Assembly (NCBI RefSeq): GCF_014873535.1
Contig: NZ_JADBEF010000001.1
Span: forward strand, 8,680,001-8,744,000
Length of the DNA: 64,000 nt
Reading direction: 5' to 3'
Source of the DNA: Nonomuraea africana
GTDB taxonomy: Bacteria; Actinomycetota; Actinomycetes; Streptosporangiales; Streptosporangiaceae
Shown here in pieces: positions 36,054 to 45,235 of the stretch. Position 1 is the stretch's first letter. Every line of letters starts with the position of its first letter. The notes beneath the pieces are model-generated. The model made no database searches and was not told where the DNA came from. It was given only the letters and a program-made list of their open reading frames with translations. Position numbers and translations under genes: made by a program.

Positions 36054-36730
36054 GTGAGCGAAGCGAGGGAACCAGTAAGCACAGCGACAACTCGATCAGG
36101 AGGCGCGAGCCGTCAGGCTCGGGCATCCTGATCGACAGGGTCATCACCTCGGGGACCTTCTCGCTCGACGGCGGCACGTGGGAGGTCGACAACAACGTGT
36201 GGCTGGTCGGCGACGCCCGCTCGGTGATCGTCATCGACGCCGCGCACTCCGCCGAGAAGATCGCCGAGCGCGTCGGCGGCAGGAGCGTCTCCGCGATCGT
36301 CTGCACGCACGCGCACAACGACCACATCAACGCCGCCGCCCCGCTGGCCGAGCTGACCGGGGCGCCCATCCTGCTGCACCCAGCCGACCAGGTGCTCTGG
36401 GAGATGCACTACGGCGACGCCGTGCCCTACACGCCGCTGGAGGACGGGGCGTCGCTCAAGGTCGGCGGGATCGAGCTGCGGGTGATCCACACGCCGGGTC
36501 ACGCGCCCGGCGCGGTGTGCCTGCACGCCCCCGAGCTGGGTGTGGTCTTCACCGGTGACACGCTCTTCTCCGGCGGGCCCGGCGCGACCGGCAGGTCGTT
36601 CTCGTCGAAGGAGACGCTGCTCGAGTCGATCAGGACGCGGCTGCTGCCGCTGCCCGCCGAGACCGTCGTCCACACCGGCCACGGCGACTCCACGACCATC
36701 GGCGCGGAGAGTTCCCACCTGACCACGTAG
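36050..36730 (+). CDS. MBL-fold metallo-hydrolase paired with mscR
   Basis: 226 residues from a GTG overlapping the mscR stop. Metal-binding 'THAHNDH', then 'HTPGHAPGAVCL', 'FTGDTLFSGG' and 'HTGHGDSTTIGAE' follow the glyoxalase II-like order. Orthologues are regularly next to mscR in actinobacteria (Rv2260 next to Rv2259), and hydrolysis of S-formylmycothiol or a related thioester is a reasonable inference, not shown. The first 25 residues come from a GTGAGTGAGCGAAGCGAG-type segment and may not be part of the fold. Confidence 0.88.
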   Translation: MSERSEGTSKHSDNSIRRREPSGSGILIDRVITSGTFSLDGGTWEVDNNVWLVGDARSVIVIDAAHSAEKIAERVGGRSVSAIVCTHAHNDHINAAAPLAELTGAPILLHPADQVLWEMHYGDAVPYTPLEDGASLKVGGIELRVIHTPGHAPGAVCLHAPELGVVFTGDTLFSGGPGATGRSFSSKETLLESIRTRLLPLPAETVVHTGHGDSTTIGAESSHLTT

Positions 36731-36793
36731 CGGAACCTTCCCGGCGGGAGCAATGTCCTGTCATGGGGGATTTATGCCTGTGTCGCACCACAC

Positions 36794-36841
36794 GTAGGCA
36801 AGCCTTACCAAAGTGGGTTATCTTAGGTGTGCCTAACCAAA
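36794..36841 (+). promoter_or_regulatory. two IdeR/DmdR-type iron boxes upstream of bfd-bfr
   Basis: TTAGGTGTGCCTAACCAAA (36823-36841) agrees with the 19-bp iron-box consensus TTAGGTTAGGCTAACCTAA at 15 positions; GTAGGCAAGCCTTACCAAA (36794-36812) agrees at 13. They are 29 bp apart. A -10-like TATCTT (36819-36824) overlaps the stronger box, so iron-loaded IdeR/DmdR would be expected to repress from there. The ATG of bfd is 36 bp after the second box. Confidence 0.8.
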
Positions 36842-36876
36842 GGCGTGTTCCCAACCCGTGAGAGGCTTTTCCCCCG

Positions 36877-37056
36877 ATGTACGTATGCGTGTGTCGTGCA
36901 GTGACCGAGAACGAGGTCCACGACTGCATCACTGCGGGCGCGAAGAGCGCACGGCAGATCCGCGACACCACGGGAGCCGGTAGCGACTGCGCTTCTTGCG
37001 TCAGGAAGATCTGTGCGATCCTGAAACGGTCTGAGGACCTGATTCCGACCGCATAG
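36877..37056 (+). CDS. bfd: bacterioferritin-associated ferredoxin
   Basis: 59 residues. The [2Fe-2S] cysteine pattern of Bfd is visible: Cys4 and Cys6 in 'MYVCVCRAVTENEV', Cys38 and Cys41 in 'TGAGSDCASCVRKIC', plus Cys17 and Cys46. Bfd docks on bacterioferritin and passes electrons to release stored iron. It lies 17 bp before bfr under an iron-box promoter. Confidence 0.93.
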   Translation: MYVCVCRAVTENEVHDCITAGAKSARQIRDTTGAGSDCASCVRKICAILKRSEDLIPTA

Positions 37057-37073
37057 CACAAGGGGCCCGTTCA

Positions 37074-37553
37074 ATGCAGGGCGACAAGCAGATCATCGAG
37101 TTGCTCAACGAGCAGCTGACCGCGGAGCTCACCGCTATCAACCAGTACTTCCTGCACGCCAAGATGCAGGAGAACTGGGGCTACACCAGGCTGGCCAAGC
37201 ACACTCGCGAAGAGTCGATCGACGAGATGCGCCACGCCGAGCGGCTCACCGACCGCATCCTGTTCCTCGAGGGGCTGCCCAACTACCAGCGGCTCGGCAC
37301 CCTCCACATCGGCCAGACCGTGGAGGAGCAGCTGCGCGCCGACCTCGAGGTGGAGCTGGGCGTCGTGAACCGGCTCAAGCCTGGCATCAAGCTGATGCGC
37401 GAGAAGGGCGACACGACCTCGGCGCGCCTGTTCGAGGACATCCTCGCCGACGAGGAGCATCACATCGACTATCTGGAAACCGAACTGGGGCTCATCCAGA
37501 GCCTGGGCGAGCAGCTCTACCTTGCTCGCTACGCCGAGCCCCCGTCCGACTGA
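37074..37553 (+). CDS. bfr: bacterioferritin
   Basis: 159 residues from ATG 37074 with AGGGG upstream. Ferroxidase ligands Glu18, Glu51, His54 and the heme-binding Met52 ('IDEMRHAERL') are present, with the second set in 'ILADEEHHIDYLETELGL'. It forms a 24-subunit heme-containing iron-storage shell. Co-transcription with bfd is likely, given the 17-bp gap and no terminator between. Confidence 0.95.
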   Translation: MQGDKQIIELLNEQLTAELTAINQYFLHAKMQENWGYTRLAKHTREESIDEMRHAERLTDRILFLEGLPNYQRLGTLHIGQTVEEQLRADLEVELGVVNRLKPGIKLMREKGDTTSARLFEDILADEEHHIDYLETELGLIQSLGEQLYLARYAEPPSD

Positions 37554-37566
37554 TCTCTCTCTGGCC

Positions 37567-37594
37567 GCCCGCCGTGACATCTGCTCCGGCGGGC
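37567..37594 (+). terminator. hairpin after bfr
   Basis: GCCCGCCG (37567-37574) pairs with CGGCGGGC (37587-37594) around a 12-base loop, 11 bp past the bfr stop and followed by GTTCCC. The rest of the gap to 37851 is relatively AT-rich, with no gene seen. It should hold the promoter of the two-component operon. Confidence 0.65.
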
Positions 37595-37851
37595 GTTCCC
37601 ATGTCGGGACCAATCGGGACGGCACGCCGACGCGTGTCGCGTCGCGCGCGACTTCATGATCGCGCAGGCGCGAGAGTTGCTTGCCGTACGCGAGGGAAGA
37701 ACGAACGCGGGCGTCAGCGGAAGGCGTGGGGCATTAAACCCCGACTATCCGTCATTTATCAGCGTTTGCCCAGGTCAATAGATAGGTCAAACGCGAGTCA
37801 AACCGCGCGCTGCGCCCGGGAAACGATCGCCTAAGGTCCTACGATCGCTTC

Positions 37852-38520
37852 ATGACCTGCGTACTTCTCGCCGAGGATGACACCTCGATTTCCGAGCCGC
37901 TCGCGCGCGCCCTGCGCCGCGAGGGCTATCAGGTTGAGGTGAGCCCCGACGGCCCGCAGGCCCTCGAGAGGGCTCTGTCGGGGGGCATCGACCTCATCGT
38001 TCTCGACCTTGGCCTGCCGGAGATGGACGGCCTCGAGGTCGCCCGCCGGATTCGGGCCGAGGGCCACGGCACTCCGGTGCTCATCCTCACCGCTCGCGTC
38101 GACGAAGTCGACACCGTCGTCGGTCTCGACGCCGGCGCCGACGACTACGTCACCAAGCCGTTCCGCCTGGCGGAGCTGCTCGCCCGTGTCCGAGCCCTGC
38201 TGCGGCGCGGCACCTCAGAGACCCCTGTCGTCCAGGGCGTGCGCATCGACGCCGACTCCCGTCGCGCGTGGATGGGCGAGAAGGAGCTGCACCTGACGAC
38301 CAAGGAGTTCGACCTGCTACGCGTCCTCGTGCGGGACGCGGGGAAGGTCGTCACGCGCGAGCAGATCATGCGCGAGGTCTGGGACACCAACTGGTGGGGT
38401 TCCACCAAGACACTTGACATGCACATCTCCTGGCTACGGCGAAAGCTCGGCGACGACGCCGCCAAGCCGCGCTACATCACGACCGTCAGGGGAGTCGGCT
38501 TCAGGTTCGAGCGAGAGTAG
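37852..38520 (+). CDS. OmpR/PhoB-type response regulator
   Basis: 222 residues: receiver with phospho-acceptor Asp52, Thr80 and Lys102, and a C-terminal winged helix ('LTTKEFDLLRVLVRDAGKVV', 'TLDMHISWLRRKLG', 'TVRGVGFRFE'). A -10-like TACGAT (37840-37845) is six bases before the ATG with no Shine-Dalgarno: probably leaderless. It pairs with the histidine kinase three bases downstream. Confidence 0.94.
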   Translation: MTCVLLAEDDTSISEPLARALRREGYQVEVSPDGPQALERALSGGIDLIVLDLGLPEMDGLEVARRIRAEGHGTPVLILTARVDEVDTVVGLDAGADDYVTKPFRLAELLARVRALLRRGTSETPVVQGVRIDADSRRAWMGEKELHLTTKEFDLLRVLVRDAGKVVTREQIMREVWDTNWWGSTKTLDMHISWLRRKLGDDAAKPRYITTVRGVGFRFERE

Positions 38521-38523
38521 GTC

Positions 38524-39798
38524 GTGCGCCGCCGCCTACTCTCCTCCACCCTGGTCGTCGCGGCCATAGCCGTACTTCTGCTCGGGGTGCCATTGGGCGT
38601 GGTGGTCAGCCGGCTGATCGTCGAGGACGCCAATCAGCAGCTGAGGGCCGAGGCGACCCGTCTGGTGGGCGAGGTGGAATACGCCCGTATCCAGGAGACG
38701 CCGCTCGATCCGCAGCAGCTGGAGCAGAAGTATCCCGACAGGTACATCCAGATCTACGTCAACGGCAACCCGCCGACGGCGACCGTCGTCGGCACGTCAC
38801 CGCAGTCCGGCCACTCCATGCACGAGGAGGCCAAGTCGGACAGCGGCATCTATGTCAGGGTGAGCCGCGACAAGGCGCAGGTGGAGCAGGACGTCCGCGC
38901 TCGCCTGCTCCTCATCGTGGCCCTGGCCGCCGCGGCTCTCGCGGTCGCGGTGGGACTGGCCATCGTGCAGTCCCGTCGGCTCACCCTGCCGCTGCAGGAC
39001 CTGGCCAAGATCGCTGAGCGGCTGGGCTCGGGAGACGCCCGGCCCAGCAAACACCGCTACGGCATCCCCGAACTCGACCGCGTGGCCGAGGTCCTCGACC
39101 GCAGCGCCGCGCGCATCTCCGACCTGATCACGCGCGAGCGTGAGTTCGCCACGGACGCCTCCCACCAGCTGCGCACCCCCCTCACCGGGCTCACCATGCG
39201 CCTGGAGGAGATCGTCGCCGCCTCCGACGAACCCGCCGTCGTCCGCGAGGAGGGCGAGGCCGCCATCGTCCAGGCCGAACGCCTCACCGCGGTCATCGAC
39301 GAACTCCTGGCCGCCGCCCGCCGCCAGCGCATCGCGCAGGCGGAGCCCATCTCCGTCGACGAGGTCCTGATCCAGCAGGTCACCGAGTGGGAACCGGCCT
39401 TCCGCAGGGCGGGTCGCTCGGTCTCCCTCGGCGGCACCAGAGGTCTCAAGGCGCTGGCCACCGGTGGCGGACTGGGCCAGGTCGTCGCCTCGCTCCTGGA
39501 GAACTCCATCCAGCACGGCGGCGGCGCCGTCTCCGTCTCCACCAGCAGCAGTGACAACTACATCGTCATCGAGGTCGCCGACGAAGGCCCGGGGATCTCC
39601 GACGAGATCGCGCCCAAGGTCTTCGAGCGCAACGTGAGCGGTGGTGGCGGCACGGGCCTCGGGCTCACGCTCGCCAGGGCGCTGGCCGCCGCCGACGGCG
39701 GGCGGCTCGAGCTCGTGCGCCGCCGTCCCGCGGTCTTCGCGATCTTCCTGCGCCCCGCCGAAGTGCCCGGCCGCCGCGTGGTCACCGGCCCCGCATGA
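38524..39798 (+). CDS. sensor histidine kinase
   Basis: 424 residues from GTG 38524. Two membrane helices (about 5-30 and 127-149) flank a roughly 95-residue extracellular sensor; then HAMP-like linker, DHp domain with His214 in 'TDASHQLRTPLTG', and HATPase with N box 'LLENSIQHGGG', G1 'DEGPGI' and 'GGGGTGLGLTLARAL'. Same operon as the response regulator. The signal is unknown. Confidence 0.92.
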   Translation: MRRRLLSSTLVVAAIAVLLLGVPLGVVVSRLIVEDANQQLRAEATRLVGEVEYARIQETPLDPQQLEQKYPDRYIQIYVNGNPPTATVVGTSPQSGHSMHEEAKSDSGIYVRVSRDKAQVEQDVRARLLLIVALAAAALAVAVGLAIVQSRRLTLPLQDLAKIAERLGSGDARPSKHRYGIPELDRVAEVLDRSAARISDLITREREFATDASHQLRTPLTGLTMRLEEIVAASDEPAVVREEGEAAIVQAERLTAVIDELLAAARRQRIAQAEPISVDEVLIQQVTEWEPAFRRAGRSVSLGGTRGLKALATGGGLGQVVASLLENSIQHGGGAVSVSTSSSDNYIVIEVADEGPGISDEIAPKVFERNVSGGGGTGLGLTLARALAAADGGRLELVRRRPAVFAIFLRPAEVPGRRVVTGPA

Positions 39799-39895
39799 GG
39801 GTCCGCTCGGCAGGCCATTGACGGGTTACGCGCGAAGGTTTACGGTCAGGGCCATAATCGAGCATGATTGAGCGCCCCTCGGGAGGTGCGGCCGG

Positions 39896-42367
39896 TTGAC
39901 CCCGTTACGAAGGCTGCTCGCTGGAGCACTGTCAGCCACCCTGCTCGCCGTTCCGCTCACCCCGGCGCACGCCGCCGACCTGCGCATCGCCAACGCCGGC
40001 TTCGACGAAGGACTGACCGGCTGGAGCGGCTCGCACAGCCCGGGCGGCGTCACCGCGACGGTCTGGGAGGGCCGTACCACCGCGCGCGTCGGCGACACCG
40101 AGCCCGCGCAGGCGTACGGCAGGGAGAGCCTGCCCGGACTGCCCGCCACGGCGGGCACGCGCTACACCGCCCGGGCAACGGTCTGGGCCGAAAGCGGCGC
40201 CGCCGACCTCTACCTGAGGTTCAGGGGCTCGTCGGGACAGCTCCTCGGCAGCGCGAGCGCGTCGGTCTCGGGACGGCGATGGAACGACGTCACGGCCTCG
40301 GGCATCGCACCCGCGGGCACGATGACGGTCTCGGCGCTCATCTACTCGGGCGTGGCCAACGTCGGCACCGCCTACTGGGACGAAGTTCTGATCACCAAAG
40401 AGGTGACCGACCTCGGCGTGCAGATCGAGAGCAGCGTGCCCAACGCCACCACGTTCGCCGGCGGCCGGGCCTACGCCGTCTACACCGGAACCGCCGACAC
40501 CAACCCCAGGCTGGCGGTGATCGACCTGGCGACCGAGACGGTGCAGGCGAGCATCGTCATCCCCGACACCGCTGGCACGCCCACGGTCGGTGGCTGGGCG
40601 GCGGCCACGGCCACCGACGGCAGCGTCTACCTGGGCACCTATCCCAACTCCAAGCTCTACAGGCACGTGCCGGGCCAGACGACGGTGACCGACCTCGGCA
40701 GGGCGGAGGGCGGCTACTCCTTCATCTGGGACCTGGAGCCGGGAGCGGGCGGAAAGGTGTACGGCGGCACCTACAACGACGGCCGCTACTTCACGTACGA
40801 CCGCGGCGCTTTCACCACGATCGGCCAGGTCCCCATCGTGGCCGGCGCGGAGTACGTGCGCAGCCTCGCCCACGACCCCGCCGCCAACGCCACCTACCTC
40901 GGCACCGGCACCAACGCCTCGCTCGTCAGGTTCGACAACGTCACGGGACGGGTGGACAGCCTGCTGCCCGCCGCCTACGCGCACAACTCCATGGTCGGCG
41001 GGCTCACCTGGACCGGAGGCAGGCTGTTCGCCTGGATCGACCGCACGCTGCTCGTGCTCGAGATCGTACGCAACACCGACGGCTCCCACCGCGCCGTCAC
41101 CGACGCCACCATCACCGACGTGGACCTGCACCACTCACCCGCACGCGACGGCAAGGTCTGGCTGGTCAAGGAGGGCGTGCTGCACTCCTACGACCTCGCG
41201 GCCAGGTCCCTGCAGGCCACCGCCGTACGGCCGGGGCTGGACATCACCGGCTACACCTGGCTGAACGGCACGCTTACCGGCCTCGGCGCGGCCGAGGACG
41301 GCACCAGGATCTTCACGTACGCGCCCGCGACGGGCCAGTGGAGCAGCAGGGTCGTGCGCGACACGCCCGTCCTGCCCGCCGCGATCAACGCGCTCGGCGC
41401 CGGACCCGATGGCCGGATCTACACCGGCGGCTACCTCACCGGCGGCACCGGCGTCTACGACCCGTTGCGCGGAGACGCCGACGACTCCACCCCCGACACG
41501 CCCACGCTCACCGGCATCAGCCAGACCGACAGCCTGCTCTCCCACGACGGCCGGCTCTACCTCGGCGTCTATCCGTCGGCCAAGCTCTACAGCCACGACC
41601 CCGCCGGGCCCTGGCCGCCCACGCTCAGGTACACGGCTGGCGCGGCGGGCAGCAAGGCCGACGACTGCGAGCCGGGCAAGGGGCCGCCGCCGCAGGACCG
41701 TCCCTACGCGCTCGCCGGCGGCCCCGACGGCACGATCTACATGGGCACCGTCCCGAAGTACGGCAAGCGCAGCGGCGCCCTCACCGTCTGGAAGGAGGGC
41801 ACGGCGGGCCGGACCCTCTGCGTCGTGCGCGACCAGGCCGTCGTCTCGCTGGCCTTCGCCGGCGGCAAGCTCTTCGGCGGCACCTCCACCAGGGGCGCCC
41901 TGGGCGTCAATCCCGTCTACGCGCCGGGGGCGTCGGCCACGCTGTTCTCCTACGACCCCGCGACCGGCGAGGTGCGGCCCCACCCGCTCCCGCTGACGGA
42001 GCCCAAGGCCGTCACCGCCCTCACCGAGGTGGACGGCAGGCTCTGGGGCCTGGCGGGCGGCTCGCTGTTCACACTGGATCCCGCCCGTCCCGACGCCATC
42101 ACGGTGACGCGGCTCTTCGCCGACCCCGACTACGCGGCCAGGCCGGGACTGGCCTGGCGCGACGGTGTCCTGCTCACCGTGGACAAGGATCCCGGCCACG
42201 TCTACGGCACGGTGGGCGACCAGATCTTCCGGATCAACAGGTCGACGAAGGCGCTGACCGTGCTGCTGACCGTCCCCGGCATGGAGGGGCTCACGGCCGA
42301 CAGGTTCGGCGACCTCTACTACAAGACCAACGAGCGCCTGCACCGCCACACGGTGACCGCGCCGTAG
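39896..42367 (+). CDS. secreted protein with carbohydrate-binding-like and beta-propeller domains
   Basis: 823 residues from TTG 39896, with GGGAGGTG upstream. A signal peptide (about 1-27, ending 'TPAHA') is followed by a galactose-binding-like domain (about 28-165, 'NAGFDEGLTGWSG'), typical of CBM4/9 modules, then repeated 40-60-residue blades with 'GxDGxIYxGTY' and 'KLYxxDP' motifs ('DGSVYLGTYPNSKLY', 'DGRIYTGGY', 'HDGRLYLGVYPSAKLYSHDP'). An extracellular polymer-binding or lyase-like role is possible; I see no catalytic signature. Confidence 0.8.
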   Translation: MTPLRRLLAGALSATLLAVPLTPAHAADLRIANAGFDEGLTGWSGSHSPGGVTATVWEGRTTARVGDTEPAQAYGRESLPGLPATAGTRYTARATVWAESGAADLYLRFRGSSGQLLGSASASVSGRRWNDVTASGIAPAGTMTVSALIYSGVANVGTAYWDEVLITKEVTDLGVQIESSVPNATTFAGGRAYAVYTGTADTNPRLAVIDLATETVQASIVIPDTAGTPTVGGWAAATATDGSVYLGTYPNSKLYRHVPGQTTVTDLGRAEGGYSFIWDLEPGAGGKVYGGTYNDGRYFTYDRGAFTTIGQVPIVAGAEYVRSLAHDPAANATYLGTGTNASLVRFDNVTGRVDSLLPAAYAHNSMVGGLTWTGGRLFAWIDRTLLVLEIVRNTDGSHRAVTDATITDVDLHHSPARDGKVWLVKEGVLHSYDLAARSLQATAVRPGLDITGYTWLNGTLTGLGAAEDGTRIFTYAPATGQWSSRVVRDTPVLPAAINALGAGPDGRIYTGGYLTGGTGVYDPLRGDADDSTPDTPTLTGISQTDSLLSHDGRLYLGVYPSAKLYSHDPAGPWPPTLRYTAGAAGSKADDCEPGKGPPPQDRPYALAGGPDGTIYMGTVPKYGKRSGALTVWKEGTAGRTLCVVRDQAVVSLAFAGGKLFGGTSTRGALGVNPVYAPGASATLFSYDPATGEVRPHPLPLTEPKAVTALTEVDGRLWGLAGGSLFTLDPARPDAITVTRLFADPDYAARPGLAWRDGVLLTVDKDPGHVYGTVGDQIFRINRSTKALTVLLTVPGMEGLTADRFGDLYYKTNERLHRHTVTAP

Positions 42368-42371
42368 GCGG

Positions 42372-42860
42372 CTACCGCCGGGGCGAGGCGGGCTCGGGCA
42401 GGCCCGTGACCGGCTCGACCGGCGGCTCCTCCGGCGCCAGGAACACCCACTTCTTGTACGACCAGAACCGGAACAGCGTGCCGAGCCCGACACCGATGAT
42501 CTTGGCGATGTTGAAGCTCAGCGCGTCGTGCAGCCCCAGCGTGTACGTCGTGAACCCGATGACGATCAGGCTGATCAGCAGGCCGATGCCGTTCAGCAGG
42601 AAGAACAGGAGGTATTCGCGGGCCAGCCCGCTCTGCTCGCGGTTGCGGAAGGTCCAGAACCGGTTGCCGACGTAGGCGAAGGTGGCCGAGATGACCGTGG
42701 CCAGGGCCGTCGAGATGAGCGGGCCCAGGCCGATGCCGAAGCGGAAGAGGTTGGTGGCCCCGAAGTCGATCACGAAGGCGATGCCGCCGATCGTGCCGAA
42801 CTTGGCCAGCTCATGGATCAGATGAACGAACCGGTGGTAGGCGCGTCTGAAGAACTCCAC
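42372..42860 (-). CDS. GtrA-family membrane protein
   Basis: 162 residues from a GTG start, four membrane helices with 'FGTIGGIAFVIDFGATNLF' and 'YVGNRFWTFRNRE', both GtrA hallmarks. GtrA proteins are linked to transfer of lipid-bound sugars across the membrane. Its place beside purK matches Rv3277 next to Rv3276c in M. tuberculosis. Confidence 0.9.
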   Translation of the reverse strand: MEFFRRAYHRFVHLIHELAKFGTIGGIAFVIDFGATNLFRFGIGLGPLISTALATVISATFAYVGNRFWTFRNREQSGLAREYLLFFLLNGIGLLISLIVIGFTTYTLGLHDALSFNIAKIIGVGLGTLFRFWSYKKWVFLAPEEPPVEPVTGLPEPASPRR

Positions 42861-43113
42861 GTCTCCTGCACGGTCCTTTCCGGTTCTCCTGCCACCCGCG
42901 GGCCGGGGCCGACCTCACCAGGTTAGCGGCCGGCGCCCATCCCCGGGTGCGAAGGTTCCGCAAAGCGACTGGAGCGGCTCATCATCCATTCACAAAGAAC
43001 AATTCTAGAAATATCGTCTTATGACGGGAAAGCTGGATCGGCGCCCACTACGCTGACGCCCAGATCGCGGCTCCATGCCCGCGAGAGACGGCCGTCACCC
43101 TGGGGAACCACCC

Positions 43114-44037
43114 GTGAAGCGTCGACTGTTCGCACTTCTGACCAGCCTGTCCATGGCGACCATGGTGACCGGCTGTGGAGTCGCGAGCAGCCGTGCGGAG
43201 GAGCCGAAGGAGCCGCCGTCGCCACCCGCATCCGCGCACCGGGTGGAGCGAGCAGTGGCGGAGAAGGCGTTCGACCTGCTCGGCGAGCTCGCCCAGGCCT
43301 GGGAGGACCGGGACTGCGCGGCCGTCGACCGCCTCACCGCGTGGGCGGAGAATGCGCTGGGCGGTCGTGCCTGTGAGGTGACCCGGAACGGCCGCCCAGC
43401 CCTGACCGGCTACACCGACCTCGAATACCTGCTGCCCGAAGCCCCCGACTGGTTCGCCGTGCTGGCGCGCCGGCCGGAGCCCACGTACTTCCTGTTCGTC
43501 TACGACCGCAACTGGCGCCTGGCCGCGGGGCCGCTGCGGATCCTCGGCGAGGCGCCCGAGCGCGCCGACGGCGCGTCCGCGTCCGCCAGTACGGCCCGGC
43601 GCGCCAAGCTGGTCCCCCAGCGCCACCTCACCTACCTCACCGACACCGCGGGAGTGAGCGGCATCGCCTTCCCACCGGGCGACGCCATCGCCGACCTGCG
43701 CGACGAGCTCGTCGGCCGTCCGGCCACGGCCCGTCCCGACCGCGTGAGCGTCGACGTCGAGCTCTTCGGCGGCCCGTTCCGCGCGCTGGCGTTGTCGAAC
43801 GGGTCGATGCTGGTCTTCCACAGCCTCCGTCTCGTCTCCCGCCACCGCCCCGGCGCGGGCCGCGCCGCGCTCAGCCGCCCGCCGTACGGCAGGGCGCAGG
43901 TGAAGGAGTTCACCGGCGAGAGCCAACCGGCCACGCTGACCGGCACCGAGCTCGTCGTCCTGGCCAGCGAGATCAGCTCGAAGAACCGCCTGACGACCGT
44001 CGCCCTGCGACGCGCGATCGCGGATCTGACCACCTGA
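43114..44037 (+). CDS. putative lipoprotein
   Basis: 307 residues from GTG 43114 (GGGGAA upstream; an ATG at 43075 is less likely because the signal would start late). Signal sequence with lipobox VTGC, then a Pro/Glu linker and a mixed globular domain containing 'YFLFVYDRNWRLAAGPLRIL' and 'MLVFHSLRLVSRHRPG'. I do not recognise the family. It may act at the cell surface; transcription towards purK suggests only proximity. Confidence 0.7.
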   Translation: MKRRLFALLTSLSMATMVTGCGVASSRAEEPKEPPSPPASAHRVERAVAEKAFDLLGELAQAWEDRDCAAVDRLTAWAENALGGRACEVTRNGRPALTGYTDLEYLLPEAPDWFAVLARRPEPTYFLFVYDRNWRLAAGPLRILGEAPERADGASASASTARRAKLVPQRHLTYLTDTAGVSGIAFPPGDAIADLRDELVGRPATARPDRVSVDVELFGGPFRALALSNGSMLVFHSLRLVSRHRPGAGRAALSRPPYGRAQVKEFTGESQPATLTGTELVVLASEISSKNRLTTVALRRAIADLTT

Positions 44038-44083
44038 CCGTCGCGACATGCTGGTGTCCTGGGGGAGGGTATGCTTCGGGCAC

Positions 44084-45235
44084 GTGAGCAGCCCCTCTTC
44101 CCATGTCGGGCCCGTTGTGGGCGTCGTCGGCGCGGGCCAGTTGGCCCGCATGATGCAGCAGGCCGCGATCCCGCTCGGCCTCGAGCTGCGGGTCCTGGCC
44201 AACTCGCCGGACGAGAGCGCGGCGAAGGTGATCGTCGACACGCACCTCGGCGACTACCGTGACCTGTCCGTCCTGCGCGAGTTCGCGACGGGCTGTGACG
44301 CCGTCACCTTCGACCACGAGCACGTGCCGACCGAGCACATCAAGGCCATGGCCGACGAGGGGATCCAGGTGCACCCCGGCGCCGACGCCCTCGTCCACGC
44401 GCAGGACAAGGCGGAGATGCGCAGGAGGCTCACCGAGATCGGCGCGCCCTGCCCCGCGTGGCGCACCGTCGACACGGTCGCCGACGTCGCGGAGTTCGCG
44501 GCGCGGAACGGCTGGCCCGTCGTGCTCAAGGCGGTCAGGGGCGGCTACGACGGCCGCGGCGTGTGGGTGTGCGACGACGAGAACGAGGCCGCCGAGGTGG
44601 TCGCGACTGGTGTCCCGCTGCTGGCCGAGGCGTTCGTCCCGTTCGAGCGCGAGCTGGCCGTGCTGGTCGCCCGCTCGCCGCACGGGCAGGGTGTCAGCTA
44701 CCCGGTCGTCGAGACCGTCCAGGAGAACGGCATCTGCGTCGAGGTCCTGGCCCCCGCGCCCGGCCTCGACCCCGAGGACGCCGCCCAGGCGCAGCGCATC
44801 GCCCTGAAGATCGCCAACGAGCTGGGGGTGACGGGGCTGCTGGCCGTGGAGATGTTCGAGACCGCCCATGGGCTCGTGGTCAACGAGCTGGCCATGCGTC
44901 CCCACAACAGCGGTCACTGGACCATCGAGGGCGCCCGCACCTCCCAGTTCGAGCAGCACCTGCGGGCCGTGCTCGACCTGCCGCTCGGCTCGCCGTCCAT
45001 GGCCGCGCCCTACGTCGTCATGGCCAACCTGCTCGGCGGGGACGACCCCGCCATCTTCAAGCGCTACGAGCACGTGATGGCCCACGACCCCGGCGTCAAG
45101 GTGCACTTCTACGGCAAGGAGGTGCGGCCGGGCCGGAAGATCGGCCACGTGACCGCTCTCGGCGCCGACCTCGACGACACCAGGGCCCGGGCCAGGCACG
45201 CCGCCGTCTACCTCACCACAGGGGAGTACACATGA
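44084..45235 (+). CDS. purK: 5-(carboxyamino)imidazole ribonucleotide synthase
   Basis: 383 residues from GTG 44084. ATP-grasp motifs: 'GVVGAGQLARMMQQAAIPLG', 'PVVLKAVRGGYDGRGVWV', 'LAVEMFETAHGLVVNELAMR' and 'HNSGHWTIEGARTSQFEQHL'. It carboxylates AIR with ATP and bicarbonate in purine synthesis. Overlaps purE by ATGA. Confidence 0.96.
   Translation: MSSPSSHVGPVVGVVGAGQLARMMQQAAIPLGLELRVLANSPDESAAKVIVDTHLGDYRDLSVLREFATGCDAVTFDHEHVPTEHIKAMADEGIQVHPGADALVHAQDKAEMRRRLTEIGAPCPAWRTVDTVADVAEFAARNGWPVVLKAVRGGYDGRGVWVCDDENEAAEVVATGVPLLAEAFVPFERELAVLVARSPHGQGVSYPVVETVQENGICVEVLAPAPGLDPEDAAQAQRIALKIANELGVTGLLAVEMFETAHGLVVNELAMRPHNSGHWTIEGARTSQFEQHLRAVLDLPLGSPSMAAPYVVMANLLGGDDPAIFKRYEHVMAHDPGVKVHFYGKEVRPGRKIGHVTALGADLDDTRARARHAAVYLTTGEYT

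Noticed and set aside
36050..36120. GAGCGAAGCGAG-type segment as a dispersed repeat or regulatory element
   Set aside because: Only one copy in the window; it is also readable as the first codons of the MBL gene.
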